From contig CAZRWD010000004.1 of assembly GCA_964603785.1 (NCBI GenBank), positions 131,368 through 195,367 on the forward strand: 64,000 bases of DNA. Reading direction: 5' to 3'. The notes under the pieces were generated by a model. That model saw only the letters and a program-made list of their open reading frames with translations. It made no database searches and was not told the origin of the DNA. Every line of letters starts with the position of its first letter. Within the stretch, counting starts at the first letter, position 1. This DNA comes from CAZRWD01 sp964603785. GTDB taxonomy: Bacteria; Fermentibacterota; Fermentibacteria; Fermentibacterales; Fermentibacteraceae. Of the stretch, positions 1-8,791 are shown piece by piece. A program made the translations under genes and the position numbers.

Positions 1-1168
1 TCCTGCCCTCGGTCGGGGCATGCTCCTCGGGGATGAGATCGCTCGAGAATGCGAGGGCGAACCCCACGCCCCAGTCGTTGGCAGAGCCGAAGGGCAGGGG
101 GGTGCGCTCCTCGCGATCCTCCATGGTGACCGGGCCGCCCTGGTAGAGGGAGTGGCCCAGGTCGCTCTGCTCGGCGATGAAGTCCGTCATGCCGAGGTCG
201 AAGGTCACGTCCATGAACGCGCCGCTCCTGGTTATGAACCTGATGCCGGGGCTGAGGTAGGCGGTGCTGTTCTGGCCGGTCCTGTCGATGCACTCGCGCA
301 GCGAGTACTCGAGGAAGATGATCGCGAACTGGGTCGGGAACTCGATCCCGGCGCCGAAGTCCAGGACGTTGTCCTCGACGTTGAGGTGCACCTCGACGCT
401 GTCGCTGAAGGTCACCTGCGTCGAGTCGTAGGAGTAGCGGAAGTCGATCATGTCGAAGGTCTGCTTGTAGTGCGACCAGCCGACGTTGGTGTGCAGACGG
501 ACGGGGCTGGAGGGCCAGATGTTCCTCATGTCGAACGAGATGAGTGCGCCCACGCCGTAGGAGGTGTGACCCGTCGAGAGCGTGGGCCTGCGGATGTCGT
601 ACATCGGCATGTCGTCGAACCAGCGCCCGCAGTAGTCCTCGGACACGACGGTCTCGTTGGTGCCCGGGGCGAAGGCCCACCAGTTCTGCAGGCCGAGCCA
701 GATCAGCTCGTTGTCGGGCGTCGGCGTGAAGCCGAGCTTCATGCCGACGGTGGCGTCGCCGATACCGTGCACGCCGTCCCAGCGACCGGCGATGAAGCCC
801 CTGGGCTGGACCAGGTCGCGCTCGAGGTAGTTGACCGTGTAGGTCAGGCGCGCACCCAGCTCGAGGAAGTCGGCAAGGCCGTAGGCCACCACGAAGTGAG
901 CGTCGGCGTAGTGCTCCTTGTCGCTCACGTCGAGCGTGTCGTCGTACGGCGGGTAGAAGGGGCTGTATGTCCGGAACACCATGTCATCGATGTCGTCCGT
1001 GCTCGCCCAGTAGCGGCTCATGATGCCGAAGGCGATCCCGCCCTGCTCGATCGGCCTGGCATCGACGACCCTGTTGATCCCCCTGTACCCCATGAACGAG
1101 GGGAGCGCCCAGGCCGACTGGACCGCCAGGAGCAGGGCGACGACGAGGAACAGAGACGCCTTCTTCAT
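1..1168 (-). CDS. Outer-membrane beta-barrel protein, C-terminus cut by window edge
   Basis: The reading frame is open from an ATG at 1168 to the window edge, so the 3' end is missing. The start follows a strong GGGAGG ribosome site and opens a clear signal peptide (MKKASLFLVVALLLAVQSAWA). The rest is glycine- and aromatic-rich with alternating residues, as in outer-membrane barrels. It is a paralogue of the OmpA-family protein at 49204-51138: both contain an SDLGH-LYQ-GG segment followed by a P-FP/LPF patch near the end of the barrel. By analogy the missing part may carry regulatory-like and OmpA domains, but this cannot be seen. No specific substrate can be named. Confidence 0.72.
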   Translation of the reverse strand, partial: MKKASLFLVVALLLAVQSAWALPSFMGYRGINRVVDARPIEQGGIAFGIMSRYWASTDDIDDMVFRTYSPFYPPYDDTLDVSDKEHYADAHFVVAYGLADFLELGARLTYTVNYLERDLVQPRGFIAGRWDGVHGIGDATVGMKLGFTPTPDNELIWLGLQNWWAFAPGTNETVVSEDYCGRWFDDMPMYDIRRPTLSTGHTSYGVGALISFDMRNIWPSSPVRLHTNVGWSHYKQTFDMIDFRYSYDSTQVTFSDSVEVHLNVEDNVLDFGAGIEFPTQFAIIFLEYSLRECIDRTGQNSTAYLSPGIRFITRSGAFMDVTFDLGMTDFIAEQSDLGHSLYQGGPVTMEDREERTPLPFGSANDWGVGFALAFSSDLIPEEHAPTEGR

Positions 1169-1208
1169 GTTTCCCTCCCTTTTTGTGCATGGACCACTAT
1201 GAGTATAT

Positions 1209-1237
1209 ATGAGAACCCATGAGCGGCTTGCTGTCAA
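1209..1237 (-). promoter_or_regulatory. Candidate sigma70 promoter for the outer-membrane gene
   Basis: On the minus strand a perfect TTGACA (1237-1232) is followed after 17 bases by TCTCAT (1214-1209), four of six matches to the -10 consensus. This would give a leader of about 35 bases before the ATG at 1168. The region also holds an AT-rich TATATAT run that could serve the plus-strand acylphosphatase gene, so the direction is not certain. Confidence 0.42.
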
Positions 1238-1264
1238 TGGCGCCCCGGGGGAAGGGGTGTTCTG

Positions 1265-1537
1265 TTGTCCTCCAGTAGGATACTGATCCGAGGCATCGTG
1301 CAGGGAGTCGGATTCCGCTGGTGGGCTCGCCGCAGGGCCGAGGCCCTGGGGCTCTCCGGGACCGTCGAGAACCTTCCCGACGGGTCGGTGGAGGCGGTCG
1401 TGTCCGGCTCCGAGGACGCCATCGAGAGCTTCGCCGAGATGTGCCGCACGGGTCCGGCGCACGCCAGGGTCGACTCTGTGTCCGTCACCCCGCCGTCCGG
1501 CAGGGGGGGAACAGCCGCGGAACACCGCCCCGGGTGA
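1265..1537 (+). CDS. acyP: Acylphosphatase
   Basis: A 90-residue protein of the normal size for this family, which hydrolyses acyl phosphates in the cytoplasm. The signature GIVQGVGFRWW (residues 10-20) supplies the phosphate-binding loop and the catalytic Arg18. The later GTVENLPDGSVE supplies the catalytic Asn36. Translation starts at TTG 1265, placed seven or so bases after GGGGAAGGGG; no in-frame ATG precedes the motif. It lies 16 bases before the next secreted-protein gene and probably shares its transcript. Confidence 0.95.
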   Translation: MSSSRILIRGIVQGVGFRWWARRRAEALGLSGTVENLPDGSVEAVVSGSEDAIESFAEMCRTGPAHARVDSVSVTPPSGRGGTAAEHRPG

Positions 1538-1553
1538 ACCGCTGGAGGTAGCA

Positions 1554-2465
1554 ATGCTCGTCAGGCATCTACTGATCGTCGCTCTGGCGGTCTCCATGGC
1601 TTCCGCCTGGGATCCGCTCTACTACGAGAACCTATCGTCGGTCCTCCCGTCGATGGACAGCGACGGGGACGTCGCGATAGGGTTCTTCAGCGCCGGCGGC
1701 TACTGGGCCACCGATTCGACGGGGGAGAGCCAGTCATACGACTTCGAGACCGCCCTCTCGGTGATAAGGCTGGTGGCTTCGGGCAGGTACGGCCTGACCA
1801 GCAGCCACACGGTGGGGGTGCTCGTCCCCGCCTTCTTCCAGGTCGCGGGGGACGGCGATTCAACGGGCGCGGGCATCGCCGACCCGTGGCTGACCCTCGA
1901 CGGCTGGCTCTCGAGGACCCCCATGCTCATCGGCAGACTCGGGCTCAGGATCCCCCTGAAGGGGTATCTCGAGTCCGGCGACTACAGCGAGAGCGACCCC
2001 CATCTCGCCCTCGACGGGGCGCTGACCGTCGAGACGCCCCTGTCGGGCCCCGGGACGGTCCTCAGGGGAACGGGCGGGCTCAGGTACAGTTTCGGGGCAT
2101 GGAGCGCCCTGCCCGCCTTCCCCAGGGACTCGGCCGAGACGCGCCCGCCGGTCGAGCTGCGCATGACGGGGTTCGTCGTAATGAAGGCCAACCCCGAGCT
2201 CGAGCTGAGGATCGGCGGCGAGTTCGCCACCAGGGGTGACGTCGATGCCGAGATCGGGGGGGAGTGGCAGAACCTCGAGAACACATCCCGTCGGAGCCTC
2301 GACCTGCGGGCGGGATTCGACGTTTCCAACGCGAGCCTCTCGCTGTCGGGCGACATCTACTACAGGCTCTCGGGCGGGAACGTGAACAGGGAGTGGGGAA
2401 TAGTCCTGAGCGGCCTCGGCCTCGACTTCACGGACCTGTTCGGGATCGGCTCGGGAGGGAGGTAG
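1554..2465 (+). CDS. Secreted or outer-membrane barrel-like protein of unknown function
   Basis: A 303-residue protein with an N-terminal signal peptide (MLVRHLLIVALAVSMASA). The mature part alternates polar and hydrophobic residues with many Gly, Tyr and Leu, and ends in a run rich in hydrophobic residues, which fits an outer-membrane beta-barrel of about 12-14 strands. It resembles in style the transporter-like barrels common in diderm bacteria, but no named family is recognisable. A GGAGG site precedes the ATG. Its TAG stop overlaps the GTG start of the next gene by one base (TAGTG), so the two are probably translated together. Confidence 0.7.
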   Translation: MLVRHLLIVALAVSMASAWDPLYYENLSSVLPSMDSDGDVAIGFFSAGGYWATDSTGESQSYDFETALSVIRLVASGRYGLTSSHTVGVLVPAFFQVAGDGDSTGAGIADPWLTLDGWLSRTPMLIGRLGLRIPLKGYLESGDYSESDPHLALDGALTVETPLSGPGTVLRGTGGLRYSFGAWSALPAFPRDSAETRPPVELRMTGFVVMKANPELELRIGGEFATRGDVDAEIGGEWQNLENTSRRSLDLRAGFDVSNASLSLSGDIYYRLSGGNVNREWGIVLSGLGLDFTDLFGIGSGGR

Positions 2466-3247
2466 TGGCGGGATCGAGGCTGCTGCCTGCGCTCCTGGCA
2501 GTCTGCGCGGCTCTCGCACTGACGGCGGGACCGTCCAGCCCGGGAGCCGCTCTCCGCGCATCCGCCACCGGCTATTGCGACGCGCTGGTCCGCGGGGATG
2601 TCGAGACTGCGCACGGCTTCCTCTCGGACAGCCTGGGCGGCCTGGTGTCCCCGGAAGCGCTCTCGCTCGCGATGCCGCCCGCCTCCTCGGGGTCGGCCGC
2701 GGTTTCGAGGCACGAGGCCAGGGGCTGGCCGGTCTCGCTGCCCCTCGAGGGCGGGGGGTCGAGAACCGTCTGGATGTGCAGGGCCGGATCCGGCTGGAGG
2801 GTCTGCGGGGACACCTGGCTCGACGGGCTCATCGGGTCCGCTTCGGTCCTCTGCCGTGACTACGCGCTCTCCGTCGTCTTGCCCTCCGTCATGCGGGGCG
2901 CCCCCGCCGACTCCTTCCACTGCCCGTTCTCGGGGGGGAGCTACTCCGTGGATCCCGCGACCGGGATGCTGGTCTGTCCCGCCGGTCACCTCGGGGCCGG
3001 GATAGACGCCGCAGGCGACGCCTGTTCGCTGAGGAGGGAGGAGGCCGCCCGCGAGGTCGTCCTGTGGATGGATCGCGGCAATCCGCTTCCCGGGAGCTTC
3101 CAGGACCTCTGGGAGGCGAGCGGCGGGGAGCTGGGCATGCCCGGCGGATACCGCTGCCCCGATGACGGATACTCCTTCTACCGGATCACCGCTTCAGGGG
3201 TTTCGTGCCCCTATCACGGAGAACTGACATCTTTCGACGGGCGCTGA
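2465..3247 (+). CDS. Secreted protein with paired Cys-Pro motifs, function unknown
   Basis: Starts at a GTG that overlaps the previous stop; a GGGAGGGAG site sits just upstream. The 260-residue product has a signal peptide (to about residue 30) and a helical segment (CDALVRGDVETAHGFLSD) reminiscent of NTF2-like secreted domains. It then has two similar Cys pairs: CPFSGGSYSV...VCPAGH and CPDDGYSFYR...SCPYHG. The spacing looks like a zinc-knuckle or the Cys loop at the end of many pseudopilins. I do not recognise a family. Export with paired cysteines suggests a disulfide- or metal-stabilised periplasmic or surface protein. Confidence 0.65.
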   Translation: MAGSRLLPALLAVCAALALTAGPSSPGAALRASATGYCDALVRGDVETAHGFLSDSLGGLVSPEALSLAMPPASSGSAAVSRHEARGWPVSLPLEGGGSRTVWMCRAGSGWRVCGDTWLDGLIGSASVLCRDYALSVVLPSVMRGAPADSFHCPFSGGSYSVDPATGMLVCPAGHLGAGIDAAGDACSLRREEAAREVVLWMDRGNPLPGSFQDLWEASGGELGMPGGYRCPDDGYSFYRITASGVSCPYHGELTSFDGR

Positions 3248-3276
3248 CCCCCGCCCCGCCGGCCGACGGGAGAGAG

Positions 3277-4461
3277 ATGACCCCCCCTGAAAACCTGATC
3301 GAAGACGGGAAGCGGCTGGTCGCCCTCTGCGGGGATCTGGCCCGCGCAGGCAGCGTGGCGGTGGACACGGAGTTCCACGGGGAGCGCAGGTTCTGGCCCG
3401 AGCTCTTCCTGGTGCAGGTGGCCGACGGAGAAGGCGCCTGGGTCATCGACCCCCTGGCCGTTCCCGATCTCGGGCCGTTCGCCGCTCTCATGGCCGACGA
3501 GTCGGTGACGAAGATCATGCACTCCGCCAGGAACGACGTGTCGGTCCTGCGGAGGGCTCTGGGGACGGAGTTCCGCAACGTCTTCGACACCCAGCTCGCC
3601 GCCGCGTTCCTGGGATACGGCGAGCAGTGCAGCCTGAACAACCTGCTCCAGGAGGCCTGCGGCATCAAGGCCGGCAAGGCCTTCGGCCTGAGTGACTGGT
3701 CGAGGCGGCCCCTTGCCGAGGAGCAGCTCGAATACGCCCTCGACGACGTCCGGTACCTGGTCAGGCTGCACGGCAAGCTGCATGCGGACCTCGTCAGGCG
3801 CAGGAGGCTCGAATGGTACCGTCTGGAGGCGGAGGCGATCGTCCGCCCCGACAGCTACGAAGTCTCCACCGAGGAGGTCTACAGGAGGGCCAGGTCCGCC
3901 GGCAAGCTGAAGAGGAACAGCCTCCCGGTGCTCTGGAGGCTGGTCGCATGGCGCGAGGGTCGGGCCCGTGAGCTCGACCGCCCGCGCGCGCACATAGCCT
4001 CGGACTCTCTCCTCGCCAGGCTTGCCCTCATGTCCCCGCGGTCCATGGACTCGCTGGAGCGCCTCCGGGGAGTGCCCTCGGGATTCGCCGGCAGGTGGGG
4101 GGCGGAGGTGCTCGAGGTCGTGAGGGATGCCGTCGAGAACCCCCCCGGCGACCTCCCCCAGATCCCCACCAGGAAGTCGGACGGCACCGCGGCCGCCCGC
4201 GCGGACATACTGCGCATCTTCGTCAAGCAGAAGGCGCATCAGCTGAGGATCGCACCCTCGCTCCTGCTCCCCCGCGACACCCTCGAAGGCCTGGCAGCCC
4301 TCAAGCCCTCGGACATCCCGTCCGCCCTGGCCGCGGGTGCGATAACCGGCTGGAGGATGGAGGTGCTCGGAGACGAGATAGTCTCCCTCCTCACTGGCCG
4401 GCTGGCCCTCAGCCTGGGTTCGTCGCCCTCGGGGGGCCTGCGTTTCGTGAGGGTCGACTGA
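3277..4461 (+). CDS. rnd: Ribonuclease D family 3'-5' exoribonuclease
   Basis: A 394-residue DEDDy exonuclease for trimming RNA 3' ends. Exo I is the DTEFHGE segment (Asp30, Glu32), Exo II is HSARNDVSVL (Asp87) and Exo III is YALDD (Tyr153, Asp157). The C-terminal half carries HRDC-like helices (RPRAHIASDSLLARLA and onward). I chose ATG 3277, which directly follows GGGAGAGAG; the frame is open further upstream, but a longer form would carry an atypical Pro/Ala-rich leader. It lies 29 bases after the Cys-pair gene. Confidence 0.92.
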   Translation: MTPPENLIEDGKRLVALCGDLARAGSVAVDTEFHGERRFWPELFLVQVADGEGAWVIDPLAVPDLGPFAALMADESVTKIMHSARNDVSVLRRALGTEFRNVFDTQLAAAFLGYGEQCSLNNLLQEACGIKAGKAFGLSDWSRRPLAEEQLEYALDDVRYLVRLHGKLHADLVRRRRLEWYRLEAEAIVRPDSYEVSTEEVYRRARSAGKLKRNSLPVLWRLVAWREGRARELDRPRAHIASDSLLARLALMSPRSMDSLERLRGVPSGFAGRWGAEVLEVVRDAVENPPGDLPQIPTRKSDGTAAARADILRIFVKQKAHQLRIAPSLLLPRDTLEGLAALKPSDIPSALAAGAITGWRMEVLGDEIVSLLTGRLALSLGSSPSGGLRFVRVD

Positions 4462-4539
4462 TCCGGTGTCCTTGACCATGGCCGGCCTGCTGGAGATTCT
4501 AGCCGGAGAAGCATCATCCCCCCCCGGGGGGTTCGGGGT

Positions 4540-4558
4540 GCCCGCACTCGCGGGCTTT
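4540..4558 (+). terminator. Possible intrinsic terminator after rnd
   Basis: GCCCGC, loop ACTC, GCGGGC, then TTT. The stem is short but GC-only and lies in the 114-base gap between rnd and the PPC lipoprotein. The following T run is only three long, so termination may be partial. Confidence 0.35.
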
Positions 4559-4575
4559 CGACGGGAGGAGACGAA

Positions 4576-6174
4576 GTGAGGATTCTACTTGCCGTTCTGG
4601 CGGCCTGGATGCTGCTCGCGACCGGGTGCGGCGGCGGGCTCGGGCCGGGGTCGGAGGCGGAGGGCCGGATCGCGCGCGGAGACGAAGCTCTCGAGGAAGT
4701 GGTCGAAGACGCCGGGGACGTCCTCTTCGAGGCGGGGAGGCCGGTCGACGGCGGCTCGCCGTGTGCGGTGCTGCCGCTCTCGGGCGGGAGGAGCCTGGCG
4801 ATCGAGGCCGAGAGCGACGATTTCGACATGGTTGCTCTGGTCGTCGATCGAGAGGGCTCGCTCGTCGCCCTGTCGGACGACTGGGAGGACGGGACCGATT
4901 CGTGGCTCGTGGTGAAGGATGTGCCGCGAGGCGCCAGACTGGTCCTGTTCGCGCTGGACGGGTCGACCGGGGAGTATTCGGTGGTGGTGGAGGAGGCGGA
5001 TTCCGGGAGCATCGAGGAATACGCCGCCTCCGACCTGGCCGGTGGATCCGTCAGGGGAGAGCTGGTCGACGACAAGGACGACGATCTCCTCGAGGACGAG
5101 CTCGAGGACGAGCTGGACGCCTGGATCTACGCCTCGGGGTACGGGACCGCCCGGGTCCATCCGTTCGAGGTCGACGAGGAGGGGCTCGTGAGCCTGTCGC
5201 TCCAGTCGGACCACTTCGACCCGATCCTCGCCCTCGTCAGGGTGGAGGACGACCAGTACGACTACGTGGCCCACAACGACGACTATGCCGGAGGCCTCGG
5301 ATCGAGGATAGACATGGTCCTCGAGGAGGGGCGCTACCTCGCGGTGGTGCTGCCCTACTCCCCCTCGGAGACCGGCAGGTACACCATCACCATGGAGACC
5401 TACCGGGACGACGCGATGGTGCCCCACACCACCATCGCCCTGGAGCCGGGCGAGTGGTACACGGGTTCTATCGTCGCGGGAAGCGCGCTGGCCTTCTCCG
5501 TATGGCCGGAGATCGTCTCCGAGGCGCCGTACGACCTCATGATCACCGCGGCCACGCCCTGCGCCAGCTTCGAGTTCGAGATCTCCGGCGGGTCCGGGGC
5601 TCTGTACGAGGTCGAGGCGGCCTCCGAGTTCGTGGATACCTACATGTGCCTGCTCAGGCGCGATTCGGACGGCGTTTCGTACATCGAGAGCAACGACGAC
5701 TGGAACGGGTCCGATTCGAGGATCATGACCGTCCTGTCACCGGGGACCTACGCGGTTCTCGTCGCAAGCTACTCGGGAACGGACACGGGGGAGGTCGCGT
5801 TCCGCTACGGGCCGGCCGACTTCGAGCCTGTCGGGCTCCTGCCCGGCAGCCCTGTCGACGCCCTTGTCTCCTGGGACGCCCCCGAGCTCTACTTCTCGTT
5901 CGAGGCGGTCGCCGGTAGGACCTATACGGTGAATGCCACTAGCGCCGAGATCGATCCCTACGTCGAGGCCATACTCGTCGACGGAACGATCCTGTCCGAC
6001 GACGACAGCGGGGGCTATCCCAACTCCAGGCTCACCATCGACCCCCTGCCGTCGCAGTCGGGGCCCGTGCTCCTGACCGTGAGGGACTACGGCGGCAGCA
6101 CGACCGGCGCCGTCAGGGTGGACATGGCCGAGCAGAGGCGCACGGAGGCCGAGATCTTCGCGATGTACGACTGA
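4576..6174 (+). CDS. Lipoprotein with about four PPC-like beta-sandwich repeats
   Basis: Starts at GTG 4576, five bases after GGGAGGAG. The signal peptide ends in a lipobox (LLATGC), so the 532-residue product should be lipid-anchored. Four stretches of about 75 residues share the bacterial pre-peptidase C-terminal pattern: a hydrophobic strand, D-FD or VDTY, an S/N-DDW or NDDY turn, S-I/L-, then a LxPGTY or EEGRY turn with VxS/PYS. They lie near residues 70-135, 210-280, 345-415 and 455-525. Such domains usually act as adhesive or chaperoning modules on exported enzymes; here no enzyme domain accompanies them. The protein is very acidic. Confidence 0.82.
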   Translation: MRILLAVLAAWMLLATGCGGGLGPGSEAEGRIARGDEALEEVVEDAGDVLFEAGRPVDGGSPCAVLPLSGGRSLAIEAESDDFDMVALVVDREGSLVALSDDWEDGTDSWLVVKDVPRGARLVLFALDGSTGEYSVVVEEADSGSIEEYAASDLAGGSVRGELVDDKDDDLLEDELEDELDAWIYASGYGTARVHPFEVDEEGLVSLSLQSDHFDPILALVRVEDDQYDYVAHNDDYAGGLGSRIDMVLEEGRYLAVVLPYSPSETGRYTITMETYRDDAMVPHTTIALEPGEWYTGSIVAGSALAFSVWPEIVSEAPYDLMITAATPCASFEFEISGGSGALYEVEAASEFVDTYMCLLRRDSDGVSYIESNDDWNGSDSRIMTVLSPGTYAVLVASYSGTDTGEVAFRYGPADFEPVGLLPGSPVDALVSWDAPELYFSFEAVAGRTYTVNATSAEIDPYVEAILVDGTILSDDDSGGYPNSRLTIDPLPSQSGPVLLTVRDYGGSTTGAVRVDMAEQRRTEAEIFAMYD

Positions 6175-6186
6175 GAGATCCGCGCA

Positions 6187-6221
6187 GGCCGGGCGGCCCG
6201 GAACAGCCGGGCCGTCCGGCC
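6187..6221. terminator. Strong hairpin between convergent genes
   Basis: A 15-base-pair stem (one G-T pair) with loop AACAG fills the short gap between the plus-strand PPC lipoprotein and the end of the minus-strand glnA operon. It is almost symmetrical and could serve both directions. There is no T run on either side. Confidence 0.6.
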
Positions 6222-6231
6222 GCCGGCGCGC

Positions 6232-7350
6232 TCACTCCAGTTCGAGGATGTACAGCCGGGACCAGTCCGAGGGATTGGCGCTGAATGCGAGGAATCCCTC
6301 CCCCCCGGGGACTATCTGCCAGAAGTCCGTGTCGGGATGGTCTATCTCGACGGTGTAGAGAAGATCTCCGGCCTGGTCGAAGACGTCGAAGACCGCCCCC
6401 TCGCTCCAGCCCCTCGTGACCCAGAGATTGTCCTCCGGGTCGACGGCGAGGCTCCCTATCGAGAACTTGTAGGGATCGGGCTCCCACGCGAACATCCCCG
6501 GAGGGGCCCCGGAAGCGGCCATCCTGGCCTCCACGAAAGCCCTCTCCTCCGCTATCTCCTCCTCGGTCTTCTCCACATGCCCGAAGGCCCTCTCGATAGT
6601 CATCGCCAGGGGTCCGCCGGGCTCGTAGCACTCGATGGTGTAGGACTCCGGAGTCATGGGCGCCCTGTAGACCCGTCCCGATCCGGAGACCGCGAAGGTG
6701 AACATGTTGTCCGAGAAGCTGGAGGCCATGTCCGCCGGGTCGAACGGGGCCATCTCGGAGTAGTAGACCACGGCGGGCTCGATCGAGTCCCCCTCCCATC
6801 TGGACAGCGTGAAGCCCATGAACATGCCCTGCTCGTTCTGCTCGAACTCGGGCTTGAAGCCCACGTAGGCCGCCGAGTCGACCGCCGCCAGGGCCACGGG
6901 CGGGGTCGGGAAGAAACCCTCGATCGAGCCCGCGTAGGCTCCGGTCGAGTCGAAGATGCTCAGCCTCTGGGCCATGGCGTCGCTGACCATCAGGCCTCCG
7001 TCATCCCGGAAGCTCATGGCGGATGGGAGCAGGAACTCGCCGGGGCCGCTCCCCTGCCTTCCCAGGCTCCTCAGGAAAGTCCCGTCCGTCGAGAAGAACA
7101 GGATCGCGCACTTCTTCATGTCCAGCACGGCTATCTCGCCCGAGGGGGTCCATGCCGCGGAGGCTATCTGACCGAAGACGTAGTTGCTGTCACCCATCTC
7201 GATCCCGATGCTGTCGACCGGATGGAGGACCCTCAGCGGGACCCCCTCGGCCCATTCGGGCTCGAAGGGCGCGGCGGCCTCCTCCTCGGGGGTTCCGCCG
7301 CATGCCGCGAGGAGCAGAAGGCACGCCATGGCCATCTCGTTGATTCTCAT
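6232..7350 (-). CDS. Six-bladed beta-propeller lipoprotein (NHL-like)
   Basis: A 372-residue protein whose signal peptide ends in a lipobox (LLLAACGG). Blades show the recurring W/L-T-P-S-G-E-I-A-V-L-D and F-S-T-D-G-T-F-L-R-S-L-G-R-Q-G-S-GPGEF patterns of 6-bladed NHL/SMP-30-like propellers, which are common in Bacteroidetes-type surface lipoproteins. It is the last gene of the rho operon, starting 13 bases after glnA. The ligand is unknown. Confidence 0.82.
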   Translation of the reverse strand: MRINEMAMACLLLLAACGGTPEEEAAAPFEPEWAEGVPLRVLHPVDSIGIEMGDSNYVFGQIASAAWTPSGEIAVLDMKKCAILFFSTDGTFLRSLGRQGSGPGEFLLPSAMSFRDDGGLMVSDAMAQRLSIFDSTGAYAGSIEGFFPTPPVALAAVDSAAYVGFKPEFEQNEQGMFMGFTLSRWEGDSIEPAVVYYSEMAPFDPADMASSFSDNMFTFAVSGSGRVYRAPMTPESYTIECYEPGGPLAMTIERAFGHVEKTEEEIAEERAFVEARMAASGAPPGMFAWEPDPYKFSIGSLAVDPEDNLWVTRGWSEGAVFDVFDQAGDLLYTVEIDHPDTDFWQIVPGGEGFLAFSANPSDWSRLYILELE

Positions 7351-7363
7351 CTTGTTCCGCCTC

Positions 7364-8791
7364 TCAGATGTTGAAGTAGAGGAAATGCTCCAGGGGGTGC
7401 GGGTTCCCCCTGAACATCAACGCCTCGTGCCTCTTCACATCGATGTACGCATCTATGAGGTCGGGCTGGAACACCTCGCCCTCCTCCAGGAAGGCCCTGT
7501 CCTCGGACAGGCTGTCCAGCGCCTCCCCGAGGGACTCCGGGAGTACGGACAGGCCGCTCGTGTCGTAGCCCGGGGCGAACACGTTGTCGTCGAGCGGGCC
7601 GTACCCGAGAGCCTCGGGCTTCATGTCCCTGCGGATCCCGTCCACCGCGGCCATGAGCACGGCCGCCATGCAGAGGTAGGGGTTCCCGGACGCGTCCGGC
7701 ACCCTGTACTCGAATCTCATCGACTCGGGGGTCCTGGCATACGCGGGCACCCTGACCGCGGCGCTGCGGTTCGCGCCCGAGAAGAACCTGTAGACCGGGG
7801 CCTCCTGGTTCGGGACGAGCCTGTGGTAGCTGTTCACCGAGGGGTTGGTGAAGGCGCAGAGGGCCCTCGCGTGGTGCAGGATGCCCGCGATGGCGCTCCT
7901 GGCCGTGTCGCTCAGGCTGCAGTAGCCGCCTTCGCAGAAGAACACGCGCTCCTCCCCGTTGAGGAGGAAGAGGTGCAGGTGCATCCCGCTTCCCGGCTCG
8001 CCGTGCATGGGCTTGGGCATGAAGGTGGCCGCCAGGTTGTGTCTGAGCGCCACGTTCCTGATGACGTGCTTGCTTATCATCACGTTGTCAGCCGCGCTGA
8101 GGAACGGGGCGAAGGTGACCTCGATCTCGACCTGTCCGAGTCGGCCCACCTCGTGGTGGTGGTACTTCACCTGTATCCCGGCGGCCTGCATCAGCCCGGC
8201 CATCTCGGCCCTGACGTCGTGCAGGCTGTCGACCGGGAACATCCTGTGATACGCGCTCTCCGTCTGGTGGAAGAGGCCCAGGGACTCGGCCGATCCTGCG
8301 TTGTGGGGGCCCTCGATGCTCGAGAGCTCGTATCCCGTGCGGCAGTTCTCGTTGTGGATGGAGGCCCTGTCGAAGAGGTAGAACTCGAACTCGGGAGCCC
8401 AGAAGCTCTCGGTCGCGAGCCCCGAGTTCCTGAGGTACTCCTGGGCCTTCCTCGCGACCCCGCGGGGATCCCTGGAGAAGGGCCTCCCGGACTCCGGGTG
8501 CAGGATGTCGGCGATCATGCAGAGAGTGGGCTTCCGGGTGAACGGATCCTCGAAGACCCTCCTGGGGTCGGGCACCAGGGCGAGGTCGCCGGCCTCGGTC
8601 GAGGTCATGGCGGCGAGGGTCGATCCGTCGAATCCCACGCCCCTGGAGAAGGTGTCCTTGCTTATGCTCCGGGCCGGCAGCGTCACGTGACGCCAGCAGC
8701 CCAGGATGTCCGAGAACCTTATGTCGACTTCCTCGAACTCGCCCTCGGAGAGCTTGCCGAGGAGCACCTGGAGAATGCTGGACCCTGTCAA
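7364..8791 (-). CDS. glnA: Glutamine synthetase, type I
   Basis: A 475-residue enzyme that makes glutamine from glutamate, ammonia and ATP. Recognisable blocks are GFDGST near the N-terminus, PEFEFYLFD (metal ligands), HHHEVGRLGQVEIE, PMHGEPGSGMHLH, NPSVNSYHRLVP and R-S-AAVRVP. The C-terminal NLYDLP adenylylation motif is absent, so regulation by adenylylation is unlikely. Start is TTG 8791, overlapping the ispG stop as TTGA and preceded by GGAGGT nine bases upstream. Finding it in the rho-prfA-ispG operon ties nitrogen assimilation to growth genes. Confidence 0.95.
   Translation of the reverse strand: MTGSSILQVLLGKLSEGEFEEVDIRFSDILGCWRHVTLPARSISKDTFSRGVGFDGSTLAAMTSTEAGDLALVPDPRRVFEDPFTRKPTLCMIADILHPESGRPFSRDPRGVARKAQEYLRNSGLATESFWAPEFEFYLFDRASIHNENCRTGYELSSIEGPHNAGSAESLGLFHQTESAYHRMFPVDSLHDVRAEMAGLMQAAGIQVKYHHHEVGRLGQVEIEVTFAPFLSAADNVMISKHVIRNVALRHNLAATFMPKPMHGEPGSGMHLHLFLLNGEERVFFCEGGYCSLSDTARSAIAGILHHARALCAFTNPSVNSYHRLVPNQEAPVYRFFSGANRSAAVRVPAYARTPESMRFEYRVPDASGNPYLCMAAVLMAAVDGIRRDMKPEALGYGPLDDNVFAPGYDTSGLSVLPESLGEALDSLSEDRAFLEEGEVFQPDLIDAYIDVKRHEALMFRGNPHPLEHFLYFNI

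Noticed and set aside
2264..2464. N-terminal extension of the Cys-pair protein to 2264
   Set aside because: It lies wholly inside the previous gene in another frame and precedes a clear signal peptide starting at GTG 2465.
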